From: Intrasporangium_A sp039812505 | GTDB taxonomy: Bacteria; Actinomycetota; Actinomycetes; Actinomycetales; Dermatophilaceae | Length of the DNA stretch: 11,998 nt | Assembly (NCBI RefSeq): GCF_039812505.1 | Contig: NZ_JBDIAQ010000106.1 | Span: 1-11,998, forward strand | Direction: 5' to 3' | In this document: positions 5,875 to 11,998 of the stretch, piece after piece | Position numbering within the stretch: position 1 is the first letter of the stretch | How the letters are laid out: the number at the start of each line of letters is the position of its first letter | The notes under the pieces: model-generated | What the model saw: only the letters and a program-made list of their open reading frames with translations | Database searches by the model: none | Told to the model about the DNA's origin: nothing | Translations under genes and position numbers: made by a program

Positions 5875-7007
5875 CCGGCCTCGCCCTTGAGGGCGTCGCG
5901 CAGCTTGCCGAAGATGCCCTTGTCCTCCGGGTGCAGGCGCCCGTTGGGCCGGTTCTCCCCGCGCAGGGCCGCGAACTCGCGCAGCAGGTGCTCCTGCTCC
6001 TCGGTCAGGTGCGTCGGCGTCGTGACGTTGGCGCGCACGCGCAGGTCGCCGCGGCCCCCGCGTTGCAGGTGGGTCACGCCCAGGCCGCGCACGGTCACGA
6101 CGTCGCCGGGCTGGGTGCCCGGCCGGAAGTCGACGTCCTGCATGCCGTCGAAGGTGGACAGCTTCATCGTCGTGCCGAGCGCGGCCGTGGCCATCGGCAG
6201 GTCGACCGTGACGTGCAGGTCGTCGCCGCGACGGGTGAAGGTGTCGTGCGCACGGACCCGGATCTCGACGTAGATGTCGCCCGCCGGCCCGTTGCCGGGC
6301 CCGACCTCGCCCTCCCCGGCCAGCTGGATGCGGGTGCCGGTGTCGACACCGCCGGGCACCTTGAGCTTGATCGTGCGGCGGGTGCGCACCCGGCCGTCGC
6401 CGGAGCAGTCGTGGCACGGGTCGGTGAGCATCGAGCCGTAGCCCTGGCAGGCGACACAGGGCCGGGAGGTCATGACCTGGCCGAGGAAGCTGCGCTGGAT
6501 CTGCTGCACCTCGCCGCTGCCGCCGCACACCGGGCAGGTCTGCCGGCCGGTGCCCGGCTGGGCCCCGTCGCCACCGCAGGTGCGACAGCCGACCGCGGTG
6601 TCGAGGGTGAGCTCCTCCTCGGAGCCGAAGACGGCCTTGGACAGGTCGATGTCGAGCCGGACGAGCGCGTCCTGCCCGCGCTGGACCCGCGAGCGCGGAC
6701 CCCGCGACCCGGCTGTGGCGCCGGCGCCGAAGAAGGCGTCCATGACATCGCTGAACGAGAAGCCGGCTCCGGCGAACCCGCCCTGGCCGGCGGTCGCGAA
6801 CGGGTCGGCACCGCGGTCGAAGGCACGCCGCTTGTCCGGGTCGGACAGCACGTCGTAGGCCTGCGAGACGCGCTTGAACTCCTCCTCCGCCTCCGCCCCC
6901 GGGTTGACGTCGGGGTGCAGCTTGCGAGCCAGGCGACGGTAGGCCCTCTTGATCTCCTCCTGGCTCGCGCTGTGCGAGACACCGAGGACGGCGTAGTAGT
7001 CGTTCAA
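5871..7007 (-). CDS. dnaJ: Molecular chaperone DnaJ (HrcA-linked copy)
   Basis: A 378-residue Hsp40 co-chaperone that delivers unfolded proteins to DnaK and stimulates its ATPase. Domains in order: J domain (about 3-65) with the essential HPD at 31-33; a Gly/Phe-rich linker (about 68-100); a zinc-binding region with four CxxCxGxG repeats (Cys141/144, 158/161, 184/187, 198/201, all eight cysteines present); and the C-terminal substrate-binding region. The start is TTG at 7007, supported by AAAGGA (7016-7021) 8 bases upstream and by the J domain beginning at residue 3. The gene is 20 bases downstream of hrcA and overlaps rsmE by GTGA. No dnaK or grpE is in the window. In many actinobacteria there are two DnaJ proteins, one in the dnaK operon and one after hrcA; this is the second kind (often called DnaJ2). 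Confidence 0.96.
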   Translation of the reverse strand: MNDYYAVLGVSHSASQEEIKRAYRRLARKLHPDVNPGAEAEEEFKRVSQAYDVLSDPDKRRAFDRGADPFATAGQGGFAGAGFSFSDVMDAFFGAGATAGSRGPRSRVQRGQDALVRLDIDLSKAVFGSEEELTLDTAVGCRTCGGDGAQPGTGRQTCPVCGGSGEVQQIQRSFLGQVMTSRPCVACQGYGSMLTDPCHDCSGDGRVRTRRTIKLKVPGGVDTGTRIQLAGEGEVGPGNGPAGDIYVEIRVRAHDTFTRRGDDLHVTVDLPMATAALGTTMKLSTFDGMQDVDFRPGTQPGDVVTVRGLGVTHLQRGGRGDLRVRANVTTPTHLTEEQEHLLREFAALRGENRPNGRLHPEDKGIFGKLRDALKGEAG

Positions 7008-7015
7008 GCAACTGG

Positions 7016-7021
7016 TCCTTT
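7016..7021 (-). promoter_or_regulatory. Ribosome binding site for the TTG start of dnaJ
   Basis: AAAGGA on the minus strand lies 8 bases before the TTG at 7007, in the 20-base gap after hrcA. It supports initiation at this rare codon, directly before the J domain. Confidence 0.6.
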
Positions 7022-7027
7022 GCTCGT

Positions 7028-8071
7028 TCAGGTGTTCCGTGCGTCGCCGAGGATGTCGGAGACGTAGCGGGCCACGGCACGCACCGCGGCCATGGTGGTC
7101 GGGTAGTCCATCCGGGTCGGCCCGAGCACGCCGAGGCTGGCGACCCGCTCGCTCCCGGTGCCGTACCCGACGGAGACGAGCGAGGTCGACTGCAGGCCGG
7201 AGACCGGGTTCTCGTGGCCGATCCGCACCGACACCAGCTCGGGGTCCTCGCTCAGCCCACCGAGCAGGCGCAGCAGCACGACGTGCTCCTCGAGGGCCTC
7301 GAGGATCGGGCCGATCGAGCTCGGGAAGTCGGCGCGTGACCGGGCCAGGTTGGCCTGGCCGGCCAGCACCACCCGCTCCTCACGCTCCTCGACGAGGACC
7401 TCCTCGATGGCCATCACGACCGGCTCGAGGACGCGCCTCTCGTCGTCGGAGAACTCGTCCACCAGCGTGCGCAGGCCGCTGGCCGCGACCCGCAGGGGCA
7501 GGCCGGAGGCCAGCTCGTTCACCCGGCTGCGGGCCGACGACACCAGCGTCTCGCCCTCGGGCGAGGTGAGCTCGGCGCCGGTGTCGACGACGCGCTGCTC
7601 GACACGGCCGGTGTTCACGATCAGCACGACCATGAGGCGGGCGCCGCCCATCGGCACGAGCTCGATGTGACGCACGGTCGAACGCGTCAGGGACGGGTAC
7701 TGGACGACCGCGACCTGACGGGTCAGCGACGCGAGCAGCCGCACCGTGCGGTCGATGATGTCGTCGAGGTCGACGGCACCCCGGAGGAACTGGGTGATCG
7801 CGGTGCGCTCGCCACGGCTGAGCGGCTTGACCTCGCTCAGGCGGTCGACGAAGACGCGGTAGCCGAGGTCGGTGGGCACCCGGCCCGCCGAGGTGTGCGG
7901 CGCATGGATCAGGCCCTCCTCCTCGAGCACGGCCATGTCGTTGCGGACGGTGGCGGCCGAGACCCCGAGCCGGTGTCGCTCGACGAGCGCCTTCGAGCCG
8001 ACCGGCTCGGACGTCTGGACGTAGTCCTGCACGATCGCGCGCAGGACGTGCAGCCGCCGGTCCTCGGACAT
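7028..8071 (-). CDS. hrcA: Heat-inducible transcription repressor HrcA
   Basis: A 347-residue repressor that binds CIRCE operators and shuts off class I heat-shock genes; misfolded protein, which occupies its chaperone partner GroEL, relieves repression. An N-terminal winged helix includes the family hallmark SAATVRNDMAVLEEEGLI (38-55) followed by HTSAGRVPT (59-67). The rest is the GAF-like dimerisation and inserted domain, with conserved stretches such as GLLGG-like RLLGGLSED. The frame is open to 8155, but the ATG at 8071 is clearly right: AAGGAGG (8080-8086) lies 8 bases upstream and the protein then begins SEDRRLHVLRAIV as relatives do. It is the first gene of hrcA-dnaJ-rsmE. A CIRCE element and a -10 box lie upstream, so the gene should repress itself. 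Confidence 0.97.
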   Translation of the reverse strand: MSEDRRLHVLRAIVQDYVQTSEPVGSKALVERHRLGVSAATVRNDMAVLEEEGLIHAPHTSAGRVPTDLGYRVFVDRLSEVKPLSRGERTAITQFLRGAVDLDDIIDRTVRLLASLTRQVAVVQYPSLTRSTVRHIELVPMGGARLMVVLIVNTGRVEQRVVDTGAELTSPEGETLVSSARSRVNELASGLPLRVAASGLRTLVDEFSDDERRVLEPVVMAIEEVLVEEREERVVLAGQANLARSRADFPSSIGPILEALEEHVVLLRLLGGLSEDPELVSVRIGHENPVSGLQSTSLVSVGYGTGSERVASLGVLGPTRMDYPTTMAAVRAVARYVSDILGDARNT

Positions 8072-8079
8072 GCCCCCCG

Positions 8080-8086
8080 CCTCCTT
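8080..8086 (-). promoter_or_regulatory. Strong ribosome binding site of hrcA
   Basis: AAGGAGG on the minus strand lies 8 bases before the ATG at 8071. It rules out the longer reading frame that starts at 8155. Confidence 0.85.
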
Positions 8087-8130
8087 CCGATCGCTGCGCA
8101 GTGGTGCCGGCGGCCCGGCCCGGCGCCTCG

Positions 8131-8142
8131 CCCGCGCGCGGG
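8131..8142. repeat. 12-base perfect palindrome in the hrcA leader
   Basis: CCCGCGCGCGGG is a perfect palindrome between the CIRCE element and the hrcA ribosome binding site, inside the predicted 5' untranslated region. It is pure alternating GC in its core. It may be no more than GC bias. Confidence 0.4.
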
Positions 8143-8148
8143 ACGGGT

Positions 8149-8175
8149 CTGGCACTCCCGTTCACCGAGTGCCAA
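8149..8175. promoter_or_regulatory. CIRCE element (HrcA operator)
   Basis: CTGGCACTC (8149-8157), a 9-base spacer, then GAGTGCCAA (8167-8175). The arms pair at 8 of 9 positions and match the CIRCE consensus TTAGCACTC-N9-GAGTGCTAA closely, in the GGCACTC form usual in GC-rich actinobacteria. It lies 77 bases upstream of the hrcA ATG and touches the likely -10 box, so HrcA binding would block transcription of hrcA-dnaJ-rsmE. Confidence 0.95.
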
Positions 8176-8180
8176 GTCTA
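8175..8180 (-). promoter_or_regulatory. Likely -10 box of the hrcA operon
   Basis: TAGACT on the minus strand, the same hexamer as at the GbsR/MarR repressor gene. Its last base is the first base, in minus-strand reading, of the CIRCE element, so the transcription start would lie inside CIRCE. I do not see a good -35 at 16-18 bases. Confidence 0.5.
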
Positions 8181-8264
8181 CGACCCTTTCATGACACGGC
8201 CGCCCGGGCACGTCCTCTCAGGGTGGCACCCGCGTGGCTTCCGCGTCGAGCCCGGCGAGCGGCA

Positions 8265-8270
8265 TACCCT
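8265..8270 (+). promoter_or_regulatory. Possible -10 box of the DUF3097 gene (leaderless)
   Basis: TACCCT fits TANNNT and ends 8 bases before the GTG at 8279, with no Shine-Dalgarno sequence between. It overlaps one copy of the GAGCGGCATAC motif (8257-8267). No convincing -35 is seen. Confidence 0.3.
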
Positions 8271-8278
8271 CTCTGAGC

Positions 8279-9163
8279 GTGCCCCCCATCGACCGCTACG
8301 GATCCGACGTCCTGTCCGGCGACTGGCGCCTCCCCCGGCGCGGCCGCTCCGTCGAGGTGGCGGCCGAGCCCGACCTGGTCGTGGAGGAGGTCGAGACCGG
8401 CTGGGTCGGTGCCGTCGTGCGCGTCGAGAAGGCCGGCGGGATGCACGTCGTGCACCTCGAGGACCGGCACGGGCGGCTGCGCGCCTTCCCGCTCGGCCCG
8501 GGCTTCCTCCTCGACGGCCGCCCGGTGACCCTCACCAGGCCGGTGGCGGCAGACTCGGCCGCGCTCGCCGCCGCCCGCTCGGCCCGCTCCCGCACGGCGA
8601 GCGGCTCCGTCGCGGTGCCGGACGCCAGGGCCAAGGTGGCGAGCGGGTCGCGCATCTACGTCGAGGGCCGCCACGACGCCGAGCTCGTCGAGAAGGTGTG
8701 GGGCGACGACCTGCGGGTCGAGGGGGTCGTCGTCGAGATGATGGATGGCGTCGACGACCTCGCCGGGGTCATCGCGCAGTTCCAGCCCGGTCCGGGCCGA
8801 CGACTGGGCGTGCTGGTCGACCACCTCGTGCCGGGCACGAAGGAGTCGCGGATCGTCGAGCAGGCGCGGTCGCTGCCCGGACTCGCGGGGCACGTCCTCG
8901 TGCTCGGGCACCCGTACGTCGACGTGTGGCAGTCGGTGCGCCCGGAGCGGCTCGGCTGGCAGCGCTGGCCGGTCGTCCCGCGGGACACCTCGTGGAAGCA
9001 CGGCATCTGTGCCGCGCTCGGCTGGCCGCACGACACCCAGGCCGACATCGCGCTGGCGTGGCGGCGCATCCTCGGTCGGGTGCGGACCTACGCCGACCTC
9101 GAGCCGGCGTTGCTGGCCAGGGTCGAGGAGCTGATCGACTTCGTCACCGCCCCGACCGCCTGA
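8279..9163 (+). CDS. DUF3097 family protein, possible TOPRIM-like fold
   Basis: A 294-residue conserved actinobacterial protein of unknown function. I recognise it by the opening DRYGSDVLSGDW (5-16), by GWVGAVVRVE (41-50), which resembles a small beta-barrel, and by the C-terminal part with VEGRHDAELVEKVWGDDLRV (128-147), GRRLGVLVDHLVPGTKESR (173-191), GHPYVDVWQSVRPERLGWQR (210-229) and a segment around WKHGICAALGW (239-249). I chose GTG at 8279: it begins the family homology and has a TANNNT box 8 bases upstream, although the frame is open from 8234. The glutamate in VEG, the following HDAELVE helix and the later LVDH strand resemble TOPRIM nuclease/primase folds, but that is inference. The gene is divergent from hrcA across 207 bases and convergent with the aldehyde dehydrogenase. 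I recall this neighbourhood (hemW, DUF3097, hrcA, dnaJ) as conserved in Streptomyces. There is no signal peptide. Confidence 0.87.
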   Translation: MPPIDRYGSDVLSGDWRLPRRGRSVEVAAEPDLVVEEVETGWVGAVVRVEKAGGMHVVHLEDRHGRLRAFPLGPGFLLDGRPVTLTRPVAADSAALAAARSARSRTASGSVAVPDARAKVASGSRIYVEGRHDAELVEKVWGDDLRVEGVVVEMMDGVDDLAGVIAQFQPGPGRRLGVLVDHLVPGTKESRIVEQARSLPGLAGHVLVLGHPYVDVWQSVRPERLGWQRWPVVPRDTSWKHGICAALGWPHDTQADIALAWRRILGRVRTYADLEPALLARVEELIDFVTAPTA

Positions 9164-9179
9164 CACCGGCCTCCCGGTG
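9164..9179. terminator. Hairpin between convergent genes
   Basis: CACCGG (9164-9169), a CCTC tetraloop, then CCGGTG (9174-9179): a perfect 6-base GC-rich stem that starts directly after the DUF3097 stop and lies before the aldehyde dehydrogenase stop on the other strand. No T-tract follows on either side, as is usual for GC-rich actinobacteria. It could end both transcripts. Confidence 0.5.
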
Positions 9180-9205
9180 CTGCCCGGGGGGCGCGCCGCG
9201 CGGAG

Positions 9206-10603
9206 TCAGCGGACCCGACGGCGAGGTGCCACGACATGGCGGACGAGCAGGCGGCGCAGCGCGTTGAACGGCGGGTAGGCGACCGACACCAGGTCGGGGC
9301 GGGTCGGCGAGTCCAGGACCGGCTTGGTGTGGGAGAAGACGTCGAGCGACGCCTCCCCGTGGTAGCTGCCCATGCCGCTCGCGTCGACGCCGCCGAACGG
9401 CAGGCCCGGCACGGCCAGGTGGGCCATCGGCAGGTTGAACGTGAGGCCGCCCGACGAGGTGCCGGTCAGGAAGCGGCGCCTGGTCTCTGCGTTGCCGGTG
9501 AACACGTAGAGCGCGAGCGGCTTGTCGCGGGCGACGATCCGCTCGATGGCCTCGTCCACCCCGCCGACCTCGAGCAGCGGCAGGATCGGGCCGAAGACCT
9601 CCTCCTGCATCACCGCGTCCTGCTCCTGCACGCCGTCGAGGACCGTCGGCTCGATGTAGCGCGTCGCCGCGTCGCTCCGGCCACCGGAGACGACCCGGGC
9701 GGGGTCGACCAGCGCCGTGAGACGCCGGAAGTGCGGGTCGTCGACGACCCGCCCGTAGGCGTCCGACCGCGACGGGTCAGCGGTGTAGAAGTCCCGGATC
9801 GCCTTGGCAAGCAACGGCTTCAGATCGTCGAGGACTTCTCGCGTCGCCAGCACGTAGTCGGGCGCGACGCAGGTCTGGCCGGCGTTGGCGAACTTGGCCC
9901 AGGCGATCCGCCGGGCGGCCACCTCGAGGTCGGCGTCCGCGTCGACGAAGGCCGGCGACTTGCCCCCGAGCTCGAGCGTCACCGGGGTCAGATGCCCGGC
10001 CGCCGCCTCCAGCACGACTCGTCCGACCGCCGCGCCACCGGTGTAGAAGATGTGGTCCCAGCGCTGTTCGAGCAGGGCCGTGGTCTCCGGGATACCGCCC
10101 TCGACGATCCGGACGGCCGAGCCGTCGAGGTGGGCCGGCACGAGCTGCGCCAGCGCGCGGGAGGTGGCCGGGGCGTGTTCGCTCGGCGACAGGACCACGG
10201 CGTTGCCGGCGGCGAGCGCCCCGGCGAGCGGGGTGAGCGAGAGCTGCAGCGGGTAGTTCCACGGGGCGATGACCAGGACCACCCCGAGCGGCTCGCGGAC
10301 CACCTTCGCCCGCGCGGGCCACAGGTGGAACGGGACCGGCACCCGTCTGGGTCGCAGCCATCCGTCGAGGTGGCGCCGCAGGTGGGCGACCTCGTTGCCG
10401 ACGAAGCCGATCTCGGTCACCCACGACTCGACCGGGTGCTTGCCCAGGTCGTCGGCGAGCGCCCGCGCGAACACCTCCTCGTTGTCGACGAGCATCCGCT
10501 GCAGCGCCTCGAGCTGCCCGACGCGCCACGCGTAGGGCTTGGTGACGCCCCGCTCGAAGGTGTCCCGCAGCTGCCCGACCAGTTCGACGAGGTCCGTCCC
10601 CAT
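9206..10603 (-). CDS. Aldehyde dehydrogenase (ALDH3-like, NAD(P)-dependent)
   Basis: A 465-residue cytosolic or membrane-associated enzyme that oxidises aldehydes to carboxylic acids. Seen, numbered from the ATG at 10603: the cofactor-binding IAPWNYP with active-site Asn115, the Rossmann motif FYTGGAAVG, LELGGKSP with general base Glu211, the nucleophile in ANAGQTCVAPDYV (Cys245), EEVFGPILP, and PFGGVDASGMGSYHG near the end. Short length and the QTCVAPDY and GSYHG motifs place it with the ALDH3/coniferyl- or fatty-aldehyde-type enzymes. The basic tail LRRLLVRHVVAPRRRVR could hold a membrane-association segment. An in-frame ATG at 10630 would add nine residues; neither start has a Shine-Dalgarno sequence, and I prefer 10603 because family homology begins near LVELVGQLRDTF. 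It is 55 bases downstream of hemW on the same strand with no clear terminator between, so co-transcription is possible. The substrate is unknown. Confidence 0.92.
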   Translation of the reverse strand: MGTDLVELVGQLRDTFERGVTKPYAWRVGQLEALQRMLVDNEEVFARALADDLGKHPVESWVTEIGFVGNEVAHLRRHLDGWLRPRRVPVPFHLWPARAKVVREPLGVVLVIAPWNYPLQLSLTPLAGALAAGNAVVLSPSEHAPATSRALAQLVPAHLDGSAVRIVEGGIPETTALLEQRWDHIFYTGGAAVGRVVLEAAAGHLTPVTLELGGKSPAFVDADADLEVAARRIAWAKFANAGQTCVAPDYVLATREVLDDLKPLLAKAIRDFYTADPSRSDAYGRVVDDPHFRRLTALVDPARVVSGGRSDAATRYIEPTVLDGVQEQDAVMQEEVFGPILPLLEVGGVDEAIERIVARDKPLALYVFTGNAETRRRFLTGTSSGGLTFNLPMAHLAVPGLPFGGVDASGMGSYHGEASLDVFSHTKPVLDSPTRPDLVSVAYPPFNALRRLLVRHVVAPRRRVR

Positions 10604-10634
10604 GCGGCCATTGTGGGGCAGCGCGGCCATTGTG
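10604..10634. repeat. Short direct repeat at the hemW / aldehyde dehydrogenase junction
   Basis: GCGGCCATTGTG occurs at 10604-10615 and again at 10623-10634 (19-base period), and the first seven bases recur at 10650-10656. The copies create two in-frame candidate ATG starts for the dehydrogenase gene region (10603 and 10630). It looks like a local tandem duplication. Confidence 0.6.
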
Positions 10635-10658
10635 CAGCTGTGCGGCAGCGCGGCCAGG

Positions 10659-11885
10659 TCAGGGTGCCAGCAGCCGGTGCACGACGGTGTCGGCCAGCAG
10701 CCGTCCGCGACGAGTCAGCACGAGCCGGCCGGCCCTCGCGACGGGCGCCCCCTGCACCAGTCCGTCCGCGACCAGACCCGCGACGGCCTGCCGGCCCCGC
10801 TCGCACAGCTGCTCCACCGGCAGCCCGTCCACGACCCGGGAGCCCAGCAGCACCCGCTCGTCGTAGCGCTGTTCGTCGTCGAGCGTCTCGCGGGCCTGCG
10901 CCGGCGAGCGCCCGGAAGCCAGCCGAGCGGCATACGCGTTGGGGTGCTTGACGTTCCACCACCGCACGCCACCGACGTGGCTGTGCGCGCCGGGCCCCAC
11001 CCCCCACCAGTTCGCGCCGGTCCAGTAGCCCATGTTGTGCCGGCACCACGCGTCGCGTGAGCGGGCCCAGTTGCTGACCTCGTACCACCCGAACCCGGTT
11101 GCGGTCAGGGCCTCGTCGGCGATCTCGTACTTGTCCGCCTCGTCATCGTCGTCGGGGGCGGGCAGGTCGCCTCGGCGCACCCGGGCAGCAAGCTTGGTGC
11201 CGTCCTCGACGACCAGCGCGTACGCGGACACGTGGTCGGGGGCCAGGTCGATCGCGGCGTCGAGGCTGTGGCGCCAGTCCTCAACCGACTCCCCCGGCGT
11301 GCCGTAGATCAGGTCGAGGCTGACCTGCAGGCCCGCGGCCCGCGCCGCCGCGACCGCCCGGGTGACGTTGGCCGGGTCGTGGGTGCGCTCGAGCGTGCGC
11401 AGCACGTGCGGGACGGCCGACTGCATCCCGAGGCTGACGCGCGTGAAACCCCCGGCGGCGAGCTCGACGAGCGACTCGGGCGTGACCGAGTCGGGGTTGG
11501 CCTCGGTCGTGACCTCCGCGTCGGGCAGCAACCCGAACCGCTGCCGTATGCCGCTCACGATCCTCACGAGGTCAGCCGACCTCAGTATCGTGGGAGTGCC
11601 GCCACCCACGAACACGGTCGACACGGGCGGCGCCTCGGGGCCGAGCACTCGGGCCGCGAGGTCGAGCTCGGCCAGGGCGGCTTCGGCGTAGGTGTCGATG
11701 CTCGCGCCGTGCAGGCCCAGCTCGGGGACGGTGTACGTGTTGAAGTCGCAGTAGCCGCAGCGGACGCGGCAGAACGGGACGTGCACGTAGATGCCTAGGG
11801 GCGTGCCGCCGAGGCCGGCCAGCGCCGGTGCGGGCAGGGCGCCGTCAGCGGGGGCGGGGTCACCGTCGGGCAGCGCAGCGGGCAC
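10659..11885 (-). CDS. hemW: Heme chaperone HemW (radical SAM)
   Basis: A 408-residue radical-SAM protein of the HemN-like family that binds heme and is thought to pass it to respiratory enzymes. In many genomes it is misnamed coproporphyrinogen III oxidase. Numbering from the GTG at 11885: the [4Fe-4S] motif HVPFCRVRCGYCDFNTY with Cys39, 43 and 46 and no fourth Cys directly after, which separates HemW from true HemN; then VGGGTPT (93-99), TTEANPDS (126-133), GMQS (153-156) and DLIYGTPGES (191-200). The C-terminal winged-helix region ends the chain. The start is uncertain: ATG codons at 11897 and 11894 are in frame, but I remember Streptomyces relatives beginning MPSALPDGEP, which aligns with the GTG at 11885 (PAALPDGDP). 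No good Shine-Dalgarno sequence favours any of them. The aldehyde dehydrogenase follows 55 bases downstream; lepA often lies upstream in actinobacteria, beyond this window. Confidence 0.93.
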   Translation of the reverse strand: MPAALPDGDPAPADGALPAPALAGLGGTPLGIYVHVPFCRVRCGYCDFNTYTVPELGLHGASIDTYAEAALAELDLAARVLGPEAPPVSTVFVGGGTPTILRSADLVRIVSGIRQRFGLLPDAEVTTEANPDSVTPESLVELAAGGFTRVSLGMQSAVPHVLRTLERTHDPANVTRAVAAARAAGLQVSLDLIYGTPGESVEDWRHSLDAAIDLAPDHVSAYALVVEDGTKLAARVRRGDLPAPDDDDEADKYEIADEALTATGFGWYEVSNWARSRDAWCRHNMGYWTGANWWGVGPGAHSHVGGVRWWNVKHPNAYAARLASGRSPAQARETLDDEQRYDERVLLGSRVVDGLPVEQLCERGRQAVAGLVADGLVQGAPVARAGRLVLTRRGRLLADTVVHRLLAP

Positions 11886-11897
11886 GGACCCCATCAT

Positions 11898-11998
11898 CCC
11901 AGCTGCAGCGGCCCGGGCGTGATCGGGCCGGCGGCGGACTGGTGGCTACGTGGCCCGGACGACGGCCACGACCGGCGGCTACGGCCCGCGGCTACGTG
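11898..11998. other. Probably non-coding end of window with GGCTACG repeats
   Basis: No recognisable coding sequence. GGCTACG occurs three times (11944-11950, 11977-11983, 11990-11996), with related GGCC stretches between. One minus-strand frame is open from the window edge to a TGA at 11894-11896 that would overlap the ATG at 11897, but its 34 or so codons (Ser/Arg/Gly/Pro-rich) match nothing I know. I treat the segment as the upstream region of hemW. Confidence 0.35.

Noticed and set aside
4013..5890. 625-codon plus-strand open frame over manC and rsmE
   Set aside because: Out-of-frame Arg-rich shadow of manC continuing through antisense of rsmE.
5131..7080. RsmE as a 649-residue fusion reading through dnaJ
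   Set aside because: The upstream 400 codons are the dnaJ gene in another frame; RsmE homology begins at the GTG at 5874, with a ribosome binding site.
1..11998. Mobile element, CRISPR array, defence island, tRNA or biosynthetic cluster
   Set aside because: No transposase, integrase, spaced repeats, tRNA-like sequence or biosynthetic enzymes are visible; all identified genes are housekeeping, stress or transport genes.

Overview
The window looks like ordinary chromosomal DNA from a high-GC actinobacterium. GC content is very high throughout, and several genes appear to start without a leader, with a TANNNT hexamer 6-8 bases before the start codon. GTG and TTG starts are used. The block hemW / DUF3097 / hrcA / dnaJ / rsmE is one I recall as conserved in actinobacteria. 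A family such as Intrasporangiaceae would fit, but that is an impression. I see no insertion sequence, phage gene, CRISPR array, tRNA or rRNA.

Left part (28-3872). A secreted, probably lipid-anchored, cysteine-rich lipoprotein (minus strand) lies downstream of a GbsR/MarR-type repressor (minus strand). Divergent from the repressor is a two-gene ABC exporter operon: an ATPase and a duplicated 12-helix permease of the polyketide-antibiotic exporter class, joined by an ATGA overlap. The short gap between repressor and exporter packs two promoters and an inverted repeat that would be the natural operator, so the layout suggests autoregulated, ligand-responsive export. The exporter mRNA is predicted to be leaderless.

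Middle part (3951-8071). A mannose-1-phosphate guanylyltransferase (GDP-mannose supply) on the plus strand converges on the minus-strand operon hrcA-dnaJ-rsmE. HrcA is the heat-shock repressor, DnaJ a co-chaperone and RsmE a 16S rRNA U1498 methyltransferase. hrcA and dnaJ are 20 bases apart, and dnaJ and rsmE overlap by GTGA. A clear CIRCE element (9-base arms, 9-base spacer) lies 77 bases upstream of hrcA and abuts its likely -10 box. The operon should therefore be repressed by its own product and induced by heat or protein-folding stress.

Right part (8279-11998). A DUF3097 protein, divergent from hrcA, has a TOPRIM-like pattern. A hairpin separates it from a convergent aldehyde dehydrogenase. 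The dehydrogenase lies 55 bases downstream of hemW (radical-SAM heme chaperone) on the same strand. The last 100 bases are probably non-coding and carry short GGCTACG repeats.

No wholly new system is evident. The points most worth a second look are the compact divergent operator of the exporter, a possible TOPRIM fold in DUF3097, and an 11-base motif (GAGCGGCATAC) that occurs four times in 12 kb.
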